Origin: Pseudomonas sp. JUb42
GTDB taxonomy: Bacteria > Pseudomonadota > Gammaproteobacteria > Pseudomonadales > Pseudomonadaceae
DNA: 64,000 nucleotides
Assembly (NCBI RefSeq): GCF_024807945.1
Contig: NZ_JANUFD010000016.1
Location: forward strand, 124,001 to 188,000
Direction: 5' to 3'
The stretch's first letter is position 1. Each line of letters opens with the position of its first letter. Shown here piece by piece: positions 22,910 through 33,092 of this stretch. A program made the position numbers and the translations under genes. The notes below the pieces were generated by a model that did no database searches, was not told where the DNA came from, and saw only the letters and a program-made list of their open reading frames with translations.

Positions 22910-23765
22910 GCCAACTGAACTAGGTGGAGATGCCGTTAGCTTTGTAATGCAGGATCCAGCTATAGCCTATGCCCTACTTTTTAGGTCGTTTAGTCCAGGC
23001 TACAGACCTAAAGGGTTAGAAGTCACATCGGAACATGCAGGTTCTAGGTTTACGTTCACTTGCTGGGAGTGGCTTGACGTTCGGGATCAGTCCGTATTGT
23101 TGGCAGTCGTTGGCATGGCTGCCATGGGGCAGGAGCTTTATTCTGACAGTAGTGACCCCATAGATATTGAGTTGTGGGAAAAGCTGTCTCCTCGTCATGG
23201 CCTAGTCAACAGTGTCGCGCCAGTTTTTGCTACAACATGCTACAAGCTCCTTAAGGCCGCAGGCCACTACACCAGGATCCAGGACTATAAGAGGTTGAAG
23301 GACAGCCTGTACAGGCTGTCTCAGGTTGGCTGTAGAGTCTACGAACATGACAAAGAATATTCGATGCAGTTGCTTAGCTACCTCACCACTCCAGACGGCA
23401 ATATTCAAATAGCATTGAATAGTCGATTTACAGACATTTTTTCCAGCGGGCAATACATACGAGTGAGCCTAGATGAGCGAAGAAAATTGCGGCTGGACTG
23501 CTCCAAGCTGCTACACGCTTGGTTGACAACAAGTATCAACCCAGGGAGTGCCGGTTATTGGACCAAGGTGGATTCTCTTGTGATGAAAGTTTGGGGGGTA
23601 CCTTCTAACGTTCCGAGCACGGAGCGCTCGCGGCGGGCCCAGATATGCAGCGCGTTGAAGGAGATCGGGAAGCTGGCTGGTTGGGGGGTAAAAACGCTTT
23701 ATAAGGGGTCGCAAGCACAGGTACAGGTGAAGCGTCCTCGTCTCGACGTAAAGCGTTTGGTATGA
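22902..23765 (+). CDS. repC: RepC-like replication initiator (IncQ type)
   Basis: 287 residues. It follows repA as in IncQ replicons, and its winged-helix layout fits: helices with DVRDQSVLLAVVGMAAMG, CYKLLKAAGHYTRIQDYKRLKDSLYRL, then LDCSKLLHAWLTTSI and RRAQICSALKEIGKLAGW. A basic C-terminus ends in RPRLDVKRLV. RepC of IncQ plasmids binds the iterons to open the origin; three iterons begin at its own stop codon. The start at 22902 overlaps repA. Confidence 0.8.
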   Translation: MRKPTELGGDAVSFVMQDPAIAYALLFRSFSPGYRPKGLEVTSEHAGSRFTFTCWEWLDVRDQSVLLAVVGMAAMGQELYSDSSDPIDIELWEKLSPRHGLVNSVAPVFATTCYKLLKAAGHYTRIQDYKRLKDSLYRLSQVGCRVYEHDKEYSMQLLSYLTTPDGNIQIALNSRFTDIFSSGQYIRVSLDERRKLRLDCSKLLHAWLTTSINPGSAGYWTKVDSLVMKVWGVPSNVPSTERSRRAQICSALKEIGKLAGWGVKTLYKGSQAQVQVKRPRLDVKRLV

Positions 23766-24000
23766 CGTAATCACCAACGGAATATGACGTAATCGCCGTC
23801 AAATCATGACGTAAGTGCCAACGTAAAAAATGAAATAAAAAGCTAAAAGTCCTTTTAAATCATTTGCTTGTCACGTTTATATTTTTTCCGCTTTAAGATA
23901 CTTCATGAGTATCTATGCCAGCGCAGTCCATGTCTGGCGACATGACTGGCTGGGCTGGCGCGGGAGGAGAGGAAACGGGCTGTTAATTCTGATCAGGTGC
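23761..24000. other. Putative oriV: three 22-bp iterons and A/T-rich region
   Basis: ATGACGTAA-containing units begin at 23761, 23783 and 23805, exactly 22 bases apart (consensus TATGACGTAATCGCCAACG). The first one includes the repC stop codon. A weaker GACGTAA lies at 23745. Immediately downstream is an A/T-rich stretch (23820-23905), then a G/C-rich stretch (23927-23985). Iterons of 20-22 bp beside an A/T-rich opening region are the layout of IncQ-type origins. Confidence 0.75.
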
Positions 24001-24048
24001 TTTTGATTTTACGTCCGATCGCATCAGCTCCAATATTTGGACGAAATC

Positions 24049-25206
24049 CTATGCGATTTCTCCGAAGGCCTCACTAAGGATGTCCTCACGATGGATCTGG
24101 TCTGTCTCTGGAAGCTTCTGGTCGCGAGGAAGGCCTCGGGTACTTTTTGATCTCTTGGGGATCCTATCAAGCTTCTCTACGAGGTCCTCAGCCCGCAGGT
24201 GTGTGTAGCGCTTAAGCATCTGCATACTTTTGTGCCCACTTATAGCAGACACCTCTTGGTCAGACAGTCCACCCTCAACCAATCGGCTGACGGCCTCATG
24301 ACGCAGATCGTGAAATCGTAGGTCCTGCATTCCGAGCCGTTGCTTCAGAGTCCCCCAGACTTTCGTGAATGCATATGGCCTGCGCTTCCCATCCTTTCCC
24401 GGTTCTCCGAAGAAGATCAAGAAGCAATCATCTGGCCTCAAATCGTTATCAAGTGCGGCTTGAAAAACCTCTGTGGCACGCTTGGTCAGCGGAACAGTTC
24501 TGGCTGCGTCGTTTTTAGTATTGGAAAGGCGTACGACTCGTTTTTCCAGATCAACCTGCGAAATGCGTAATGATGAAATCTCAGACGAACGCATGCCGCT
24601 TTCTAAGGCTATTTGAACTATCCAGCCAAGCATGGGGTTGCTATGTGCAATGACCGCGTTGAGGAGACGGCTTTCCTCTGCCGCGGATAACCTCCGATCA
24701 CGACCGTCTCCAGGTCTAGGCTTACGAATGTTCATCACTGGGTTGTAGGTCAGGCCCACACCCCATTCCTTGATTGCGGTAGAGTAAAGATGGCTCAGAA
24801 GCGCGAGCTCAAGCCGAACGGTGTTGTTGCTGATCCTTCCTCCACGGAAAGGCTCCGCCAGGCGCCTGTCGCGATACCCTGCGATGACTTCACTTGAAAG
24901 CGCTGCGAGAGAATACTTGCCCAGCTCATCCGTTAGCTTTTTGGCTTTACTGATCTCCCCTCGTTGCGTTGTAGGCTTTTTCGTAGGGGTGATTTCTGAG
25001 AGGTAGCGTTTTAGGGCTGCCGCGATTGTCATTCGCTCTGAGCCGCTTCGCTGTATATACACACCCCTGACCATTTCGTCTTCGGCTCGACGTGACCAGT
25101 CTTCGGCATCACGTTTAGTGCGGAAGGTCTTCGACACGGTTGGCCAGCCATTTTTACGAATGACTGCTTTCCACGTACCAGAGGGGGTTTTTACGAGAGT
25201 TGCCAT
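24049..25206 (-). CDS. Tyrosine integrase of the tRNA-Ile island
   Basis: 385 residues. An N-terminal arm-binding domain (1-60, TWKAVIRKNGWPTVSKTFRTKRDAE) precedes a SAM-like core-binding domain and the catalytic domain. Catalytic residues: Arg206 (ESGMRSSEI), His299 and Arg302 (HDLRH), His325 (SGHKS) and Tyr334 (KRYTHLR). It is of normal length for phage and ICE integrases and appears intact. The gene lies about 105 bases from the 3' end of tRNA-Ile2, the usual arrangement for an element inserted at that tRNA. The promoter interval contains a 17-bp palindrome. Confidence 0.95.
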   Translation of the reverse strand: MATLVKTPSGTWKAVIRKNGWPTVSKTFRTKRDAEDWSRRAEDEMVRGVYIQRSGSERMTIAAALKRYLSEITPTKKPTTQRGEISKAKKLTDELGKYSLAALSSEVIAGYRDRRLAEPFRGGRISNNTVRLELALLSHLYSTAIKEWGVGLTYNPVMNIRKPRPGDGRDRRLSAAEESRLLNAVIAHSNPMLGWIVQIALESGMRSSEISSLRISQVDLEKRVVRLSNTKNDAARTVPLTKRATEVFQAALDNDLRPDDCFLIFFGEPGKDGKRRPYAFTKVWGTLKQRLGMQDLRFHDLRHEAVSRLVEGGLSDQEVSAISGHKSMQMLKRYTHLRAEDLVEKLDRIPKRSKSTRGLPRDQKLPETDQIHREDILSEAFGEIA

Positions 25207-25281
25207 ACACTACTCCGAGGACGGTCGGTACGGACTGTACCGAAACTGTACCTCGGGAACATCTGATTATGGCGTCAGAAA

Positions 25282-25298
25282 CTGCAGCGACGCTGCAG
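25282..25298. promoter_or_regulatory. 17-bp palindrome between integrase and tRNA
   Basis: CTGCAGCGACGCTGCAG, symmetric about a central A, 76 bases upstream of the integrase start and 14 bases from the tRNA 3' end. It may be an operator or an arm site for the integrase. A very similar half (ACTGCAGCGATGCTGC) occurs at 82-97 at the left edge of the window. Confidence 0.5.
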
Positions 25299-25311
25299 CC
25301 CTTGATTCATA

Positions 25312-25388
25312 TGGTGGGCCCACACGGACTCGAACCGTGGACCAAAGGATTATGAGTCCTCTGCTCTAACCGACTGAGCTATAGGCCC
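25312..25388 (-). tRNA. tRNA-Ile2 (anticodon CAU, lysidine type)
   Basis: A 77-base cloverleaf on the minus strand: acceptor GGGCCTA pairs with TGGGCCC (one G-U pair), D-arm GCTC/GAGC, anticodon stem GAGGA/TCCTT with loop CTCATAA, T-arm CACGG/CCGTG, discriminator A and encoded CCA (25312-25314). Anticodon CAU with this body, AGAGGACTCATAATCC, matches the AUA-reading isoleucine tRNA whose C34 is changed to lysidine by TilS, rather than methionine tRNA. The 3' half is the likely attachment site of the neighbouring island. Confidence 0.95.
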
Positions 25389-25403
25389 TCAGTAGGTCGC
25401 GGA

Positions 25404-28208
25404 TTATAACGGCGGTTTCTCGGCTGTGCTATCCGAAAAATCCGAAAGACTCATACGAAGAAACGTTGTGCAAAACTCTTCGGCAGGCAAGGGCAGGCTG
25501 ACGATGAAGCCCTGGATCTGTTCGCAGCCTTCGTCGGCGAGGAATTGTTGCTGTTCGAGGTTTTCCACGCCTTCGGCGATGACGGTCAGTTGCATGCTGC
25601 GGCCCAGGGCGATGATCGCGCGCACGATGGCGGCGTCATGGCCGTCGTCGGGCAGGCCGCGGACGAAGGACTGGTCGATCTTGAGGATGTCCAACGGCAG
25701 GCGCTTGAGGTAGCTCAGGGATGAGTAGCCGGTGCCGAAGTCGTCGATGGCCAGTTGCACGCCGAGGCTTTTCAGTTTGTGCAGCACGCTGAGGGCTTCT
25801 TCGGTTTGGCTCATGATGAAGTTTTCGGTGATTTCCAGTTGTAGGCAGTCCGGTCGCAGGTCGTTGTCGTTGAGCAGTTGCTTGATGCGAGTGAGTAGAT
25901 TGGGTTGGCGCATCTGGGCGCCGGCCAGGTTGACGGACAGGGGGCCAAACGGTTGGTAGAGGGTGTTCCACTGGCGCATCTGCTGGCAGGCCTGCTCGAG
26001 AACCCAGTCACCGATTTGCAGGATCATGCCGTTTTCTTCGGCCAGGGCGATGAAGTGCTCCGGTGGCACTTCGCCGAAAGTCGGGTGATTCCAGCGGATC
26101 AGGGCCTCGGCGCCCACCAGTTGCTGGGTGTGCAGGCTGATTTTTGGCTGGTAGTAGAGGCTCAGTTCGTCGCGTTCGATGGCCCGGCGCAGTTCGTGTT
26201 CCAGGGCGATGCGTTCGCTGGCCTGAGCGGTCAGGTCGCGGGTGTAGCCTTCGACGCGATTGCGGCCCTTGGCTTTGGAGCGGTACATGGCGGCGTCGGC
26301 GTTCTTGATGACGGTAGCGACGTCTTCGCCGTCGGTGGGAAACAGTGCGCTGCCAATGCTGGAACTGATGAAAAACTCGTGCTCGCCGGCCTGGAAGGGG
26401 GCCGAGAACGAGGCCAGGATCTTGTTGGCGATCACTTCGACATCACCTGGATGCTGCAAACCGGGGAGCAGGATGATGAATTCGTCACCACCCAGGCGGG
26501 CGACGGTGTCGATGTCACGCAGGTTTTCCTTGAGGCGTACGGCGATGCCTTTGAGCAGCAAGTCGCCTACCGGGTGGCCGAGGCTGTCGTTGATGTGCTT
26601 GAAGCGGTCCAGGTCAAGGAATAGCACCGCGCCCAGGCCGCCGGACTCTTGGCTGTGGATAAGTGCGGCCCGCAGGCGGTTCTCGAACAGCGTGCGGTTG
26701 GGCAGGCCGGTCAGAGGGTCGTGGTGGGCCTGATAGTCGAGGCGGGCCTGGGCGTGCTTGAGGCTGGAGATATCGGCGAACACGGCGACGAAGTGAGTGA
26801 TGAAGCGCTCCTTGTTGCGTACGGCGCTGATGGTCAGCCAGCACGGGTAGACCTCGCCGTTCTTGCGGCGATTGCTGATCTCACCCTGCCAGTGCCCTTC
26901 GGCGGTCAGCTGATACCACAGGGACGCGTAGAAGGCGCTGTCGTGTTGGCCTGATGCCATCAGGCGCGGGGTCTGGCCAAGGGCCTCCTGCTCGCTGTAA
27001 CCGGTGATCTCGCTGAAGGCGCGGTTCACGGCGTTGATGCGTTGGCTGGTGTCGGTGATCAGTACACCTTCAGCGGTGCTCTCGAACACGGTGGCGGCCA
27101 GTTGGATCTTTTCCTGCATTTGCTGGCGTTCGGTGATGTCGCGGGCAATGGTCAGCATGCAGTCTTCGCCGGCGATAAGAATCGGTCGGGTAGACAGCTC
27201 GCAGAGGAAAATCTTCCCGTCCTTGTGGCGGATGTGGCTGCGAAAATCGCGCACGAAACCGTTGTGCTGCAACTGTTCGAGCAGCTGTTCGCGTTCGCTG
27301 AGGTTGGCCCAGATGCCCAGATCGAAAGTCGAGTGGTTGAGCGAGTTGGCGCTGCTGTAGCCGGTGAGGCGGCTGAAACCTTCATTGATGTCGATCAGCA
27401 GGCCGTCGCTCTGACGGCTGATCAGCATGCCATCGGGAGAGACGTGGAAGGCTTTGGCGAATTTCTCCTCCGAGACTTGCAGTTGCTGTCGGGCTTCCTT
27501 GAGGTAGGTGATATCGCGCACTGCGACGAGAATCGCCGGGTTCGATTCCAGCTCAAAGATTTCGGCCGAGAGCAGGCCGGAATAGGTGCTGCCGTCCTTG
27601 CGCCGAAACGGCAGCTCCAGATTATGCAGGCTGTTTTGCTGCAAGCGTTCCAGCATGCCAGGGCCCAGGTCAGGGATGCCCCACAGATTCAGCTCGGTAG
27701 GTGTCTTGCCAATGGCTTCTTCGGCACTGAAGCCTGTCTGCTCGACGAAGGCCGTGTTGACCTCCAACAGGCGCCCGGTGGTCCGGTCGGCAATGACCAT
27801 GATGTCCGGGCATTCGGTGAACACCGAAGCGAACTTGGCTTCGGACAGGCGCCTGGCCTGATCGGCTTCAAGGGTTCTGTTGATATCGTTTATCAGGTCG
27901 TGGCGGTCATGCTCGCTGCTGCGCAACTTCTGCTCCAGTGCCTGGCGCTCGGCAATTTCCGCGTTGAGTCGCCGGTTGGAGCGGATCATCAGGGCTGTCG
28001 CCATCAGTACGACAAATGTCGACAGGCTGTAGGGCAATAGGCCTTGCCAGCGTGAAGACTGGCCCGAATCGGACATGGACGAGCGGTTAAGTGGTTGCTC
28101 TTTTACCGAGTCGAATCCACTCGCCTCTTTGCCTTGATCGTCGGGTGTCGCAGCGTGTGCAGTAATGCTCAGCAGGCAAGCCATGGACAGGGCCAGCAGT
28201 CGCAACAT
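25404..28208 (-). CDS. PAS-GGDEF-EAL cyclic-di-GMP signalling protein
   Basis: 934 residues. A signal-like N-terminus (MLRLLALSMACLLSITAHA) and one membrane segment (about 59-75, TFVVLMATALMI) are followed by a short coiled coil. Then come three PAS domains (about 120-240, 250-365, 370-490), GGDEF (motif RLGGDEF, intact) and EAL (GAEALIRWNHP, later DDFGTGYSSLSYL). Both catalytic motifs look competent. It occupies the position of P. aeruginosa PA0575 (RmcA) next to rpoD, but lacks the long periplasmic sensor domain and has fewer PAS domains. It likely acts in biofilm or motility control; its signal is unknown. Stop is 16 bases from the tRNA. Confidence 0.9.
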   Translation of the reverse strand: MLRLLALSMACLLSITAHAATPDDQGKEASGFDSVKEQPLNRSSMSDSGQSSRWQGLLPYSLSTFVVLMATALMIRSNRRLNAEIAERQALEQKLRSSEHDRHDLINDINRTLEADQARRLSEAKFASVFTECPDIMVIADRTTGRLLEVNTAFVEQTGFSAEEAIGKTPTELNLWGIPDLGPGMLERLQQNSLHNLELPFRRKDGSTYSGLLSAEIFELESNPAILVAVRDITYLKEARQQLQVSEEKFAKAFHVSPDGMLISRQSDGLLIDINEGFSRLTGYSSANSLNHSTFDLGIWANLSEREQLLEQLQHNGFVRDFRSHIRHKDGKIFLCELSTRPILIAGEDCMLTIARDITERQQMQEKIQLAATVFESTAEGVLITDTSQRINAVNRAFSEITGYSEQEALGQTPRLMASGQHDSAFYASLWYQLTAEGHWQGEISNRRKNGEVYPCWLTISAVRNKERFITHFVAVFADISSLKHAQARLDYQAHHDPLTGLPNRTLFENRLRAALIHSQESGGLGAVLFLDLDRFKHINDSLGHPVGDLLLKGIAVRLKENLRDIDTVARLGGDEFIILLPGLQHPGDVEVIANKILASFSAPFQAGEHEFFISSSIGSALFPTDGEDVATVIKNADAAMYRSKAKGRNRVEGYTRDLTAQASERIALEHELRRAIERDELSLYYQPKISLHTQQLVGAEALIRWNHPTFGEVPPEHFIALAEENGMILQIGDWVLEQACQQMRQWNTLYQPFGPLSVNLAGAQMRQPNLLTRIKQLLNDNDLRPDCLQLEITENFIMSQTEEALSVLHKLKSLGVQLAIDDFGTGYSSLSYLKRLPLDILKIDQSFVRGLPDDGHDAAIVRAIIALGRSMQLTVIAEGVENLEQQQFLADEGCEQIQGFIVSLPLPAEEFCTTFLRMSLSDFSDSTAEKPPL

Positions 28209-28301
28209 GTCAGCCTCTTTTTGTTGGCCTAAGAATGAAACGAGTGTAGCTGTGATGGCGAAGTGCGAGTCCCGTTGAGAAAAACTTCTGCGCCAGAATG
28301 C

Positions 28302-28325
28302 AAAACCCCCGGCAAGGGCCGGGGG
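28302..28325 (-). terminator. Rho-independent terminator of rpoD
   Basis: On the minus strand CCCCCGGC, a 4-base loop and GCCGGGGG are followed by TTTT. It starts 23 bases after the rpoD stop. Confidence 0.85.
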
Positions 28326-28347
28326 TCTTGGTGTTGCGTGTTACTGC

Positions 28348-30195
<1,848 letters not shown>

Positions 30196-30262
30196 AACAC
30201 CCTATCCACTGAAGGTCTTGGCGGGCAAAAAACAAGCCGAGGATTATACCCGAGCTAGGACC

Positions 30263-32227
30263 TCACGCGCCAGTTGAGGTCGGGGTTTGTGCAGGAACAT
30301 TGCGATTTAACAGGTTAAGCAGCTGAATTTTCTCTTCTGCGGTCAAACCTGACTGTCGTTCCTTGCGGATCAGTTGATCCAGGCTTCGCTCGCGTTGGCG
30401 AGCGGACAAGCTAGTTATAGTGTCGAAAAACTGTTGTTCAAGGTTGTCGGCCTCGATCAGCCATTCCTTCTCTGCCAGTTGTCGCAATAATCGCCCTTGG
30501 TCGGTTCCGTGCCAGCGGGCAATCAGTTGCAGCGAGCGTAGCCTTGGATTTTTTTGCAGGGCTTCGAGCAGGGCGACCAGCAATTGCGAGTACAGGTTGT
30601 CGTCATCGGCAAACTGACTGGCATTGGCCACCTTCCCCGAAAGCTCCGGGTGGTGCAGTAACGTGCGCAGCGCGCCGAGGATGGTCGGTTCGACCGTCGC
30701 CGGTGGGCGTGGTGCGCGAGATTCGAAGTCGGGCCGCTTGCCGCCCTTTTTGCCGTCCCAGGGTTTTTTGTTATCCCATTTCTTCTGGCCACCGCTTTTC
30801 GGCGGGGTCCATTCTGTCTGTGCGGGCGCTTCGTACCTGTCTTCAGGTTGATAGCTGCCGTAGTCGGGCATCGATCCGTAATCGAAGCCGGGGTCGTAGC
30901 TCGGCGCGGCGGCCGCCGGTGCGCTTTGCACCAGCTGGCTCATCGCTTCGCCGGTCAGGCCGGTGATTTCGCTCAGGCGCTGACGCATGAGGATGCGCAG
31001 GTTGGCGCCGGGGACCTTGTCGATCAGCGGCGCTGCCAGGGTGGCCATATGGGCCTTGCCTTCCAGAGAGCGCGGGTCGGCCTCCTTGGTCAGCTGTTCA
31101 AAAAAATAATCGGCCAGCGGTTGTGCGTGTTGATTGATCCGGGCGCGGAAGGCGTCGGTGCCTTCGCTGCGGACCAGGGTGTCCGGGTCTTCGCCTTCGG
31201 GCAGGAACAGAAAGCGCGCACGCCGACCGTCCTGCATATTCGACAGGCTCGCTTCGAGTGCGCGCCACGCGGCCTTGCGGCCTGCCTGGTCGCCATCGAA
31301 GCAGAACAGCACGTTGGGCACCACGCGAAACAGGCGCTTGAGGTGCTCTTCGCTGGTCGCAGTACCCAGGGTCGCTACGGCGTTGCGCAGGCCTTGCTGG
31401 GCCAGAGCGATGACGTCCATGTAACCTTCGACGACGATGATCTCATCGAGGTTACGATTGTATTTGCGTGCTTCGAACAGCCCGTACAGCTCCTGGCCCT
31501 TGTGAAACACCGGGGTTTCCGGGGAGTTCAGATACTTGGGTTTATCGTCGCCCAGAACCCTGCCGCCAAAGGCGATCACCCGGCCGCGGCTGTCGCGGAT
31601 CGGAAACATCACGCGGTCGCGGAAGCGGTCGTAGCGCTTGCCGGTCTCGGCATTCTCGATCAGCAGGCCAGCGTCGATCATGGCCTTTTGCTGAAGCGTG
31701 TCGCTGCTTAAGTGCTTGTACAGATTGTCCCAGCCGGGCGGGGCGAACCCCAGGCCGAAATCACGGGCGATTTCCCCGGACAGGCCGCGCCCTTTGAGGT
31801 AGTCCACGGCTGATTTGCGCGTAGGATGGCTCTTCAAGGCTTGGCGGTAATACTCGGCAGCGGCGTTTAGCAGCGGGTAGAGCGGTGAATCGGTCGGCTG
31901 GCGCGGCTTTTGTCCTTTGACACTCTGTTCGCGCGGCACTTCCATGCCGGCGGCCTTGGCCAGTTCCTCGACGGCCTGGGGGAAATCCAGGTTGTCGTGG
32001 TCCATGATGAAGCCAAGGGCGTTGCCCCCTGCGCCGCAGCCAAAGCAGTAATAGAACTGTTTGTCCGGGCTGACGCTGAAAGACGGGGTCTTTTCTTTGT
32101 GGAACGGGCAGCAGGCGCTGAAGTTTTTCCCGGTTTTCTTTAATTGCACGCGTGAGCTGACAACATCGACGATGTCGGTGCGGTTCAGCAGGTCGTCAAT
32201 AAAGCTCTGGGGAATCAGCCCGGCCAT
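30263..32227 (-). CDS. dnaG: DNA primase DnaG
   Basis: 654 residues from the start MAGLIPQSFIDDLL at 32227; the open frame runs upstream to 32584, but that part is not primase-like. The CHC2 zinc finger (CCPFHKEKTPSF ... YYCFGCGAGG) occupies residues about 36-65. The TOPRIM core follows (IIVVEGYMDVIALAQQG; FCFDGDQAGRKAA), with the DnaB-binding C-terminal domain near the end. It makes the RNA primers for replication. Lies between rpsU and rpoD. Confidence 0.98.
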   Translation of the reverse strand: MAGLIPQSFIDDLLNRTDIVDVVSSRVQLKKTGKNFSACCPFHKEKTPSFSVSPDKQFYYCFGCGAGGNALGFIMDHDNLDFPQAVEELAKAAGMEVPREQSVKGQKPRQPTDSPLYPLLNAAAEYYRQALKSHPTRKSAVDYLKGRGLSGEIARDFGLGFAPPGWDNLYKHLSSDTLQQKAMIDAGLLIENAETGKRYDRFRDRVMFPIRDSRGRVIAFGGRVLGDDKPKYLNSPETPVFHKGQELYGLFEARKYNRNLDEIIVVEGYMDVIALAQQGLRNAVATLGTATSEEHLKRLFRVVPNVLFCFDGDQAGRKAAWRALEASLSNMQDGRRARFLFLPEGEDPDTLVRSEGTDAFRARINQHAQPLADYFFEQLTKEADPRSLEGKAHMATLAAPLIDKVPGANLRILMRQRLSEITGLTGEAMSQLVQSAPAAAAPSYDPGFDYGSMPDYGSYQPEDRYEAPAQTEWTPPKSGGQKKWDNKKPWDGKKGGKRPDFESRAPRPPATVEPTILGALRTLLHHPELSGKVANASQFADDDNLYSQLLVALLEALQKNPRLRSLQLIARWHGTDQGRLLRQLAEKEWLIEADNLEQQFFDTITSLSARQRERSLDQLIRKERQSGLTAEEKIQLLNLLNRNVPAQTPTSTGA

Positions 32228-32625
32228 TGCGTTCTCATCATCAAGCGGTGTGCGGCTTTTGCGGCATGCGCCGGAAAGTCTCAGGCGTGCCTGTACATCA
32301 ATGTGCGCAAGCTGTGCTGCCGACAATCTACGGATATCGAAGAGTGTTCGATAGTCAGGGCTTGGTATTCGGGCGCAGCTATCATTGCGAATGTGACGTC
32401 GGCCGTTGGCTTCGGTATTCACTGAGCTGTCATGAGGGGGCGTCGCCTTGGCTGAGCTTCTTGCGAAGATCATCAAGGCATACTCGCCATGCACCTTGAT
32501 ACGTTCGTCAGTGTAGACGCGATCAACGTGGCCTGGGTTCAGGCTGGACGTGACTTGCCTTGGTCGCAGAAGCGGTTCTGGCAAATGTTGTCAATGAAGC
32601 GTAATGCGGTACTGCAACTACAGCT

Positions 32626-32648
32626 AGCCCGGCTTTTTAAGGGCCGGG
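32626..32648 (-). terminator. Hairpin between rpsU and dnaG
   Basis: GCCCGGC and GCCGGGC with a 9-base loop, 32 bases after the rpsU stop. In enterobacteria a partial terminator in this place sets the ratio of S21 to primase; the hairpin here could do the same, although it has no T run on the minus strand. The remaining 32228-32625 encodes nothing recognisable: the YqeY-like gene found here in P. aeruginosa is missing. Confidence 0.45.
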
Positions 32649-32679
32649 CGAGGCAGAAGCTTGCGGCGAACGCTGTAAA

Positions 32680-32895
32680 TTAATACAGACGAACGGCGCG
32701 GCGCTGTTCGCGCTGAACTTTCTTGGCGTGACGCTTAACAGCGGCTGCTGCTTTACGCTTACGCTCGGAAGTCGGCTTCTCGTAGAATTCGCGGCTACGA
32801 ACTTCAGCCAGAACACCGGCTTTTTCGCAGGAGCGCTTGAAACGACGCAGAGCTACGTCGAAGGGTTCGTTCTCTTTTACTTTGACGGCTGGCAT
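32680..32895 (-). CDS. rpsU: 30S ribosomal protein S21
   Basis: 71 residues, very basic. [21 protein letters not shown] at the start and [14 protein letters not shown] near the end are the S21 pattern. S21 joins the 30S subunit near the anti-Shine-Dalgarno region. First gene of the rpsU-dnaG-rpoD cluster and divergent from tsaD. Confidence 0.98.
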
Positions 32896-33092
32896 CCAGA
32901 GCTACCTTCATTCATTACCGGGGTCAACGCCTCGTGCAAAGACTGCACTAAGTACGTCGGTTTTTAAGGGTTGCGGATGTTAACCCCTTGCCGCGAGGAA
33001 TGCAAAGCCTCTGATCGAAAACCGCTGGTCGGGGCCTTGGGCGGCGACTATCATGCGCGCCTTCGAATTCGGCCTCTAAAAGGCGTAGACCC

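Noticed and set aside
25312..25388. Initiator or elongator tRNA-Met
   Set aside because: Anticodon CAU is shared, but the body matches the lysidine-type isoleucine tRNA.
32228..32584. N-terminal extension of DnaG
   Set aside because: The zinc-finger primase begins at MAGLIPQSF (32227); the upstream residues are not conserved in character.
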